DNA of 64,000 bases. It comes from Syngnathus acus (taxonomy: Eukaryota; Chordata; Actinopteri; Syngnathiformes; Syngnathidae). The notes below the pieces were generated by a model, which was not told the origin of the DNA, made no database searches, and was given only the letters and a program-made list of their open reading frames with translations. Each line of letters starts with the position of its first letter. The first letter of the stretch is position 1. Below, piece after piece: positions 48,964-57,245 of this stretch. Made by a program: the position numbers and the translations under genes. The stretch is from assembly GCF_901709675.1 (NCBI RefSeq), contig NC_051095.1, forward strand, positions 2,150,295 through 2,214,294. The letters run 5' to 3'.

Positions 48964-49583
48964 TTTTTCATATTCAGACAAATGCTTGAGAAATCATTGG
49001 ACGGCGCTCCACGGTCCAGATGACCCAAAGCATACCGGAAAAACTAAAAGAGTTTGTTAGGGCAAGAAAGTGGAGCAACACATGTAGACAGACAGTATGA
49101 CAACAGTCACATAGTATTTATTCTCAATGAAAAATGGTCTCTGAAAAAACAATTCTAATTGAACCAAGTAAAGTATTTCCCGGTTGTGTTTGTATTTTTT
49201 TCCCCTCACAGGACTTAATCAAGCTGATGGAGGAGGACCAGGGAGAGTATCCAGACTCGCTCCTCTATCACTTCCCCTCCCAGCTGCGTCTGGACACCCT
49301 GCCCGAGCTGGTGGACGTCAGCGTCAGCCGCACGCTGCTCGTCGCCCTCCTGGTGGCCCTCAAGGCCAACGGTGAGGACGAACGGACGCACGGCTGTACC
49401 AATTTTGCCGAACCCTCCCCTCACTAACTCGGGTGGATTTGTGCAGGCTCTCAAGGTGTGTTCTGCGAGGTTCAGCCAACAGACAGCCAGAGGTTGGAGT
49501 TCTTGACGAAACTGGGCTTCCTGGAGATCCTCCGAGGGGAAGCCAGGAGCAGAGAGGGGGTGGTGATGGCCAGGTTGCTTTGA
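40567..49583 (+). CDS. oga: O-GlcNAcase (protein O-GlcNAc hydrolase), short form or oga-like
   Basis: Seventeen exons (first 40567-40606, last 49447-49583) join in frame to 797 residues plus TGA; human OGA has 916. The GH84 domain starts [14 protein letters not shown] (exons 1-2). It has the catalytic aspartate pair in LFDDIDHS (exon 5), [20 protein letters not shown] and [10 protein letters not shown] (exon 7). Exon 9 is a shortened Ser/Pro/Arg-rich linker, then [20 protein letters not shown] and [11 protein letters not shown] form the stalk. The C-terminal acetyltransferase-like domain spans exons 13-17 ([24 protein letters not shown]). The enzyme removes O-GlcNAc from nuclear and cytosolic proteins. 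The initial methionine is only five residues before the catalytic core, so the long N-terminal tail of mammalian OGA is missing. Sequence divergence suggests the teleost oga-like paralogue is possible. Confidence 0.9.
41330..41637. mobile_element. hAT-type MITE with perfect 8-bp TSD (oga intron 1)
   Basis: Ends CAGGGGTGTCAAACTCA and GAGTTTGACACCTGTG are imperfect inverted repeats, flanked by ATTTAGAT at 41322-41329 and 41638-41645. Internal GCGGGCCG motifs are typical of this fish hAT family. No coding capacity. Confidence 0.9.
42790..43300. mobile_element. Fold-back MITE, TACCGT family (oga intron 2)
   Basis: Starts TACCGTTTTTTTCCATGTAT and ends ATACATGGAAAAAAACGGTA, a near-perfect inverted repeat. 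Internal CCCATGTATAATACGCACCC is repeated. It lies in intron 2 between exons 42175-42226 and 43923-44020. Confidence 0.85.
46048..46226. mobile_element. Fold-back MITE, TACCGTATTGGC subtype (oga intron 10)
   Basis: The left end TACCGTATTGGCACGAAGAT is mirrored by TTATATTCGGACCAATATGGTA at the right. Internal GTCTTATAATCGGGGTCGTC repeats. It ends about 25 bases before oga exon 11. Confidence 0.75.
46896..47002. mobile_element. Short fold-back MITE, same subtype (oga intron 13)
   Basis: The 107-bp element starts TACCGTATTGGCCCGAATAT and ends with its inverse TATTCGGGCCAATATGGTA. It is the most compact copy of the family here and nearly a perfect hairpin at its ends. Confidence 0.85.
47203..48015. 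mobile_element. hAT-type element with perfect 8-bp TSD (oga intron 13)
   Basis: The terminal repeats are CAGTGGTTCCCAAAGT... and ...TTTGGGAACCACTG. The flanking duplication is AGTTAGAT at 47195-47202 and 48016-48023. A second hAT-like start (CAGTGGTCCCCAACCACCGG, 47519) lies inside, so the element is composite. Its right end is only 41 bases before oga exon 14. Confidence 0.9.
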
Positions 49584-49976
49584 GGACATCCTCAATGGCA
49601 GGCACACGCCGAACAAAATCACCTTCAAACACACTCACACGCACAGCGACTTGTAACATTTGCACCAATGCAGACACACCGAGGCACCGCACAACAGATA
49701 CATTTGAAAAGGTGAAATTTACAAAAATCTAATATTGCAGAATGTTTTCATCTTTCGACGAGGCGGAGCGTAAAGGTGGTCCGAGAGTGTTTGGATTGAA
49801 AATTGCTTTAATTACACCAATTCCTGCAACCAAAATAGGTTATCTGCAACTCCCGGAGAAGATAAAACGCGCTTAGTTTAGATGGGTGTTTTCATGCATG
49901 AAACGTTTGTGGCTATTAATGAAAAGAAAAAAAGAGCTTTATGTAGTAATGTAGTTTTAGGAGAAAACACACTACA
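49584..49976. other. oga 3' flank
   Basis: No gene recognised. This is the presumed oga 3' UTR and downstream sequence before the simple-repeat block. Confidence 0.4.
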
Positions 49977-50073
49977 AACGCATATATATAGTATATATAT
50001 ACGTGTATATATATATATATACACACTTGTGTGTGTGTGTCTGTGTGTATGTATATATATATATATATATACT

Positions 50074-50111
<38 letters not shown>

Positions 50112-50185
50112 ATATATATAAATATATATATACACATATATATATATATATACACGCAAGTATATAGTATATAGAGAGAGATACA

Positions 50186-50227
<42 letters not shown>

Positions 50228-50352
50228 CACACAAGTGTATATATATACAAGTGTATATATATATATATATATATATATAGTATATATATAGATAGATAGA
50301 TATACACACGCAAGCACCCACACAAATACACACACACGCGCGTGTGTGTGTA
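49977..50352. repeat. TA/CA/TG alternating simple-repeat block
   Basis: About 375 bp made almost wholly of alternating purine-pyrimidine tracts: (TA)n, ACACAC, TGTGTG, and at the end an ACACGCGCGTGTGT palindrome. It is self-complementary over long stretches. Open frames here encode only Tyr-Ile repeats and are not genes. Confidence 0.95.
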
Positions 50353-50920
50353 GAGATTCAATCTTGACATTTCATTTCATCACCGACCAAATGTTCTGCC
50401 GTTCGTTCGGCCTTTCTCGTGAAATGCAACATAAGAAGTTAATCAAATGAGCAAAAACATGCGACAAGAAGCACAACAGCACTCACACGTCACCCTTCAA
50501 CTTTCAGTTGGAAGTACACGCCTAGAATGTTCATTCAAGAGACAAAACGTTTGTGCAAGCATTTTGTATTTCTATACTCTTTTTCTTGTTTTTTGTTTTG
50601 GTTTTTTACAATTGACACTCAACCAATCAATTCATGACATTCTGAAAATCACTTTTGTATGTTTCTTATGATCAACTCAAGTCTCGCACCTTGTTGATTC
50701 ACAAAAATGAAAAAGCTCATTGGCATAGTCACACAAGCAATTAAAAATATGTATTGCAAATCAACCACAATGGTAACCTTGTGTAAAAACACACACACAC
50801 ACAATTATTCCTTCACTTGTGCAAAGTCATAATAAAAGTTGCCTTCAGTTGTCACCTGGGAGTTGTCTTCACCGTGTCCGTGCAATCGGGCCCGGGGACC
50901 AGACTGGCAAATGTCGGGAG
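50353..50920. other. oga-slc14a2 convergent spacer
   Basis: AT-rich, with no coding exon recognised. Presumably contains the slc14a2 3' UTR. Confidence 0.4.
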
Positions 50921-53900
50921 CTAGACGTCGGTGCTGCCCCTTTCGACGGTGCTGGCAGCTTGCCATTGGGCGTTGGAGCGCAGGTTCCGCTCAGGGGCCT
51001 TGACCTGAGCCAGGGGGATTCGGTGGGCCGAAAAACTGCCCGGCAGCAGCAGCAGCAACGTGATGCTCAGTGTGGCTGCCCAACTGCACGCCGGCAGGCC
51101 CATCTAAAAAAAATATATATACCGTAATTTTCGGACTATAAGTGGCGTTTTTTTTTTCATAGTTTGGGTGGGGGGGCGACTTATACTCAGGAGCGATTTA
51201 TATACATATATATGGGTTTTTTTCACTTTTTTGGGCATTTTATGGCTGGTGCGACTTATACTCCGGTGCGACTTATAGTCCGGAAATTACGGTACTTTTT
51301 GTCTGATTGAGTGTTTTCTTATGTGCATAACTTTGGTGAGAGGGAGAGATTTTTGGTGTGAGACTTTTTTTTGTGGAGAGAGCATAAGTTTTAGGCGTCA
51401 CAAAGTTTTTGTGGTGGGGAGCATTTTTTTTTTTGGTCCGTGATAACTTTGACTGAGAAAGTTAGGTTAAGAAGTTTTGGGGGGGTTTCTTTTTGTGTGG
51501 ATGAGTTTTCTGTGTGTATATTTTGGTATAAGTGAGAGTTTTTTGTGAGGGCTATAGGTTAGGTTAGTTAATGCTTCCAACGTTCAATGTTCACATGTAC
51601 AGGACGAAACAAACGTGCAACAATACAACCATCCATTTCGGGGTCTCGTTACTTAAGATGTTCAAAATCAGCGCATATATTCATGTACATTATGCTGGAA
51701 GCCTTCTAAGCCACTTTAAAAACGTGTTCGGTACTTACAGCTCCCAGCAGGTTGCTCAAAGCGATGTCGACGAAAGCAGAGAGGAACGCTGAGGAACACA
51801 CAGCACACGGAGGTCTCAAGAGAACGTTGGCCACATCAGGCAGGTTCCGAGGCCTTCTTAGCATACACTTGTGAGTGGCTTACCACAAGCGATGGCCAGC
51901 AGGTGAGTCTTCCAGCTGAAGGTGAAGAAAAGTCCTCCCACAGCCATGCAGCCAAGAGCGCCATTAAAACCAGACAGACCAGTGTATAGGAAGTCGTGGC
52001 GCACTGCCATGGATAAGCCTGCACCAACATGGCACACAACATCAATTGATTGTGAGCACGCACTCGAACAATCCACACGGTGGCACTGTTCCGCTCCCAA
52101 GTCGGCTTTGACTATTTTGGCAGCTGACACTCACCAGCCAGCGTTCCAACTGCCGAGCCCAGCAGAGAGTGGACGGCAAGCAGGGGGGAGTAAAGGCAGA
52201 GTCCGCCCACGATGAGCAGCGAGGGACCCAAGGAATCACAGGCGAAGATCTGGCCCACCCCGAGGGGGATGCCTTGTAACACCTGTGCGCCACAGAGCAT
52301 CAATGTCAACTACAAAGAGGAGGACGGGAGGGAGCGAGCTTGAAATTCTTCAGATCGAAATCGAGGAACAAATCATGTTAGTGTAGTCCAGGGGTCGGCA
52401 ACCTTTTTTACTCAAAGAGCCATTTGGGACCGCCCCCCAATGAAAAGAAAGCACCCGGAGCCACAACCCATTTTGACATCATTATATATATTATGCATGT
52501 ACAAAAAACTATTGCATTTATGAAAATGAAATCAACGAACTGCTGCAGAGAACACAGCATTTTATTTCTGCATGTAACAAAAAGCATTTTACACTTGCTT
52601 AATTTCAAATGAAATACCCGGTGTCTATTTGAGTCCTCGTATTTAAGAAATAAAAATCCAAACTTACCCAACCAACTGAACCAAAAATGCAAACAGCCTG
52701 CAGTCACCTGTCCTCTTATTTATGAGATAAAAAAACAAACTTATCCAAATATTATCCACCAGCACTGAACGAACAATGCAAAACAAAAAAATGCGCAGTC
52801 TGCTTCTGTCCCATCGCGTGTACTGGAGTGTGCAGCCATTTGTCCTCCTGAATTAAAAAAAAAGGACTACTTCACTTAATATAAAGTTATCACGCTGGTA
52901 GTGTGCTGGAAAAACGCCGGCTGCCAGACGTGAGGGACGCCAGGAATTCCAATGTCGCACATCGGCGGATGTGACGCATTTTTGGGCGGTAAAAATATGA
53001 AAAACGTTTCATTTTAATGTTACAAGTTTACCATAATCTTCACATTCAGAATTATATTTTAAAATGAACAAACTAAAATAAAATACAATTTTTATAAAAT
53101 ACTCATTATTTTCCAAAGTCACAGGGAGCCACAACAGAAGGATGAAAGAGCCACATGTGGCTCCGGAGCCATGGGTTGCCGACCCCTGGTGTAGTCGCAT
53201 TCTCTGATCTGAGAGAAAAAACGATACCTGGGCCGCACTGAGTGCCGTGACGTTGTGCGGCACGGAGTTGGGCGGGACGGCGAGGCGGTGCGGGAAGTAG
53301 GGGTTATCCGGGCCGGTGCACAGGAAGTAGAGGACGATGACCATGTTGAAGGGGAAGACCGCAACTGGCAAGTCCCAGCGGTCCAGAATTGGCGAGAGAC
53401 CGCTGAAGAAGAAGACACTAAGGGGGCGGGGGAGTGGACCAAAAGAAGTGATTTGGCCATTTGACCCCACTGTCTCGTTAAAACTGGTCATGCGTTTGAT
53501 TGAATTGGATTCAACGTTTAAAACTAGCATCCACCTTGTGGCCGAAGCCAAACAAACAGGCAGCAGCAGCCACCAGTACCAGTCTCCGGCGCTGTTGAAC
53601 ACGCCGATTAGCAGAGAAACCAACATCCCGTTGAAGCCGCGGAGTCCTCCCCGCACTTCTGCGCTGCGAGCACACACGACGACGTTTCATGAGCAAAAGT
53701 CTCTCAATGAAAGTGTCAGTGGGTGCGGCTTGAACCTGTCCTGTCCCAAGATGACGGCGACGAGCGTGGAGGTCAGCAGGCCCAGCGTTCCCAGCAGACC
53801 TTGCCAGGGGGAGGCCCAGTAGAGCGCCAGCAGCATGACAGCACCGCTCAGCGGGTTGTTGGCTAGAATCACCCGGGTCACCCCTCGCAGGGCCCACACG

Positions 53901-54997
53901 GCCAGCTGCAGCACAAACCACTTGTCTGGGAAACATTACAACACAATGGACTCGAGACTTGCTGGGTTTTCTTGGGATCTTTGTCAATTCGTTTTGGCTG
54001 GTGACATCAAAAGTGGTAGATACAGATATTTGTTTCCCAATAGAGACGTACCGGGAATAAAATTCTGCTCGGGAATATTCGTTGACATTGGGGGCTGCGA
54101 AAGTTAATCAACGACCGCTGTCAGGCGGTTTGACCGACAATAGACCGGCTGTTTGGAAAAATCCTGCAATTTTTTTAAATACCCGTCGGCCACCCAGCTG
54201 ACATTACACGCAGGAAGATGATTGCTATAAAAATGTCCCAGTAGTAAACTACTAACAGATTTTGTCCTCATTTCAGTTTTCTTGATGTGGTTCAACGAGG
54301 GTTGGGCTTTGATGACCGAGAATCAATTAGAATCGGGAAAAACATTCCAGTTCTCCCAGAATTGTTCAAATCTAAATGTCGATGCAAAATTTCAAAGCTG
54401 TGTGTCCGGTCCTCGAGGGCTTTATATTATAAAAGATCCAGTATAAAACGTATCCGTACATCTCCTTCCTCCAACACACCTGATCGCTGATGAAATGATC
54501 TGCAGAAGTTGGACAACAATCTGTTGGAGGAGGTAGACTTATAAAACATAGCGGCCCTCGAGGACCGGAGTCACCCACCTCGGATTCTAATGCCAACACT
54601 GAGCCAACAGGTTCAACTAGGAACTAACTAGTGAGTCAACAACACACAAATGTAAAGGGGCCAGCTAATATTTACTTCGATGTATACCAGCATCCAGCAT
54701 ATGGTTACGCAGACTGCTTGGAAATATCTTTTCCTCAAATGATGATTATTTTCTTGGTCATTCAAAGCTTTGCACTTTTCTTTTCCACTTCATACTCATT
54801 AAAGCCACATCATCCAAGATTTGCACTTGGCGACTTCGTCCCACTTTTTGGCAAGTTTCCCTACCTTGTATGTGCTTATCCAAGTACAACATGTCCCCAG
54901 TCAGCGCCATGAGACGGTTGACGACACGGACGCGGCCGACCTCACTGGCCCGTTTCTCGCCGGCGTCCCGCGCGTCCGCTTTAGCGTCCGTCCACAT
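50921..54997 (-). CDS. slc14a2: Urea transporter (SLC14 family)
   Basis: Eight exons (54997-54865, 53925-53736, 53663-53535, 53417-53228, 52282-52135, 52018-51884, 51788-51739, 51103-50921) join in frame to 385 residues plus TAG, the usual SLC14 length. The two-fold repeat fold of urea channels is visible. First half: LTGDMLYLDKHIQ, VWALRGVTRVILANNPLSGA, RGGLRGFNGMLVSLLIGVF and GDWYWWLLLPV. Second half: IPLGVGQIFACDSLGPS, YTGLSGFNGALGCMAVGGLF and FSWKTHLLAIAC. The second pore motif, normally NPWTG-like after CD, reads SLGPS here. SLC14 proteins passively conduct urea through the plasma membrane; in fish, gill and kidney forms export or retain urea. SLC14A1, A2 and fish UT-C are not firmly separated. 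Convergent with oga. Confidence 0.87.
51120..51294. mobile_element. TACCGTA-family MITE at an slc14a2 splice acceptor
   Basis: Starts TACCGTAATTTTCGGACTAT and ends ATAGTCCGGAAATTACGGTA. Internal repeats are variants of GCGACTTATACTCCGG. Its edge lies 15 bases upstream of the last slc14a2 acceptor (AG at 51105-51104), so the likely branch point falls in transposon sequence. Confidence 0.85.
52389..53188. mobile_element. hAT-type element with perfect 8-bp TSD (slc14a2 intron 4)
   Basis: Ends CAGGGGTCGGCAACCTTTTT and GGGTTGCCGACCCCTG are inverted repeats. The target duplication GTGTAGTC is at 52381-52388 and 53189-53196. The 800-bp element makes up most of the 945-bp intron between exons 4 and 5 of slc14a2. 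No transposase frame. Confidence 0.93.
54402..54578. mobile_element. hAT-like MITE (slc14a2 intron 1)
   Basis: TCCGGTCCTCGAGGGC at the left is mirrored by GGCCCTCGAGGACCGGAGT at the right, resembling the ends of the element nested at 4484-4685. The exact ends and target duplication are uncertain. Confidence 0.55.
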
Positions 54998-55865
54998 GGC
55001 TGTTGAAAAGTTGAAGTCTTCTCATCTGCGTTCAATCTGCAAGCGGTTCAGCCTCCGAGTGCCCGCCTACATCTTTCCATCCCCTCTCCTCCCATTGCTG
55101 CCCAGCTGATGACTTATAAACCGGTAGACCGGGTAACGCATTGACTCCGCTTTGGATGAGCCAGACAGGAGCAAAGTTCAAGCCGCCCGAGAAGGAAGAT
55201 GCCTGTCACAATCACCTCGTCACTTATTGCTTATCTAGGCTACTCATCCACTTTTTTGTTAGCGTATCAGCACCAATGTTTGTCTTTTCGGATCATTTCC
55301 AACGCTATTAGCATGAAATGTTTATTCAAAAGCCTTTTGCTTCCGCTTCGCCTGGCGACAAGGAGACGTTTGACTTTGTTTGCACGGCAACGAACAACTC
55401 AAACTACCTCTTGTTTTATGTTAGGGAAGGTTTTTGGCGATCCCCAGCGACATTAGAATCATTTAAGTCGCCGAGAGTGGCAGAATGTTAATATTAGCCA
55501 ACGACTTTGGATTTCTAAACGAGCAAACATCCGGAATACATCATGTTGTTTACTTGAGTGCACATTGAAAGAAAAGAAAAAAAAACTTGCCAGGCATATT
55601 TACTCTTTTCAACACACAAATTTACAAAGTTCACAAAATTCCTCCTCGGCCCAATCACATGGCGTACACTGCAGCCAGACAATAAAAAGGCCTTTCAAAA
55701 AGAAACTTCCTCAGCTGACTAATAAATTATGCTGGAGACAGAGGGCCGCCATTGAGCTGGGCTGACCAATCGAACCACACTAAGGCTTGAAAGGCAATAA
55801 AGAAAGACAAACATGGTGGAATGCGCTTCCACAAGAGGTTACTTCCAACAGGAAAGCCTAAAGCT

Positions 55866-55866
<1 letters not shown>
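54998..55866. other. slc14a2 upstream region to the right arm
   Basis: Presumed slc14a2 promoter and unique spacer up to the GT microsatellite. No gene recognised. The breakpoint of the inverted duplication is at its right edge. Confidence 0.4.
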
Positions 55867-55906
<40 letters not shown>

Positions 55907-55908
<2 letters not shown>

Positions 55909-57245
55909 TGTGTCCGCGCTTTTGATTAAGCAGTCATGTTTATATAAAATAATAAGGGGATTTACACATACGTATATGAAGATGAAAAAGTTTGTCTAAG
56001 CTAACAGAATATGAACACATTGCCGTTTCTCCCACTTCATTGTTCAAAATATTTCATTCAACCAAATCCATTGAGAGTTCATTGAAAAAAATGTGCCTTT
56101 TGTTTTTAAATTTAGCACACAAAAAAATGGTGGTAGGGATGAACTGAAGAGTGGAGCTGCCACGGTTTGAATCAGTCGAAAAATGTAGAAAAAAAGACCC
56201 TGAATCGTAATCAATTGCTTTTATTTTGAAATTTTTACAACGACAGTGAAAACCAACATTTTTCTGACTGCAGCGATTGATTAAAACACTGCAATCAGTA
56301 ATCAAAAATGTAAGAAGTGGATATAAATCGACATGATATACAGTGAATTGTAGATGCGGTAACGTAGCGTAGAAATAACGACAGTCAAAACCAGCATTTT
56401 CCTGACAGCAGCGATGGAGTCGAAAACTGCAATCGGTAATCAAAAATGCGATAACTGAATATACGTAAATTGACAGTGAATTGTAGATGCGGTAAGAGAC
56501 CACAGAAAATGATGGAAAATACTGGATTACCTTTCCAGAGACATTTCTACAGTCGCAGACATCATTGGCAGTAACATAGCTCTCTAGTGATTCAAAATTC
56601 ATTATTTGTAATCATACATTCTATAGAAGCTTTTCTTTCAAACAAAAAGCTGTCAAGTCCGGGCTCGCTTTTTAAAGGCGATGAGGACAAGACAACACGA
56701 CACGAATAAAAACAAACTCATGAACGATAGCAATAACCGACTTTGGACTTTCATTGCAGCCTCGAGACTATTCTCGTCTCTCCCGTTCTTACGATCGGGC
56801 TCTTTGAAAGCACTGGAATTTCTGTACAATGTGTTTTGCTCTTTGAGTCAGTAACTTTACGAAAAGGCAGTCAAAGTTAAGTCAAGCGCGCAAAAAAAGA
56901 GAAAAGGACAAACCAAGTAGAGCCGAGTGTAAGTGAACATAGCACGTTCGTTCACATTGCATCTGGACACGACATCTAGTTGGCTGATAACAGCTAAGCT
57001 AAATGCTAAAAACACTTATGATAAGATAAGTTCTCTCTCCAGGCCTTCGGATATGTTGTCGGCCTTAGCTAGTGATATTTTTTGTCTTTTTGTGTTTTTT
57101 TTGTATTTGTTACAATGGTGATACTATTTCTTTGGAGCAGAGTAGGAAGGGCATTCAATCTTTGTCTTCGATGATGACTTTCTTGCATTGTCAATTTTCT
57201 CCATGGGCTCTTGGGCCGTTGGGAACTGACACAGCCAGGCGGACT
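55907..57245. other. 3' flank of lectin copy 2
   Basis: Mirrors 1956-3289. A 182-codon open frame on the minus strand (56602-56054) is broken in the left copy and contains the same 140-bp internal duplication. I treat it as non-coding. Confidence 0.5.

Noticed and set aside
49878-50370. Frames encoding long Tyr-Ile repeats, superficially membrane-like
   Set aside because: They are produced by the TA/CA simple-repeat block.
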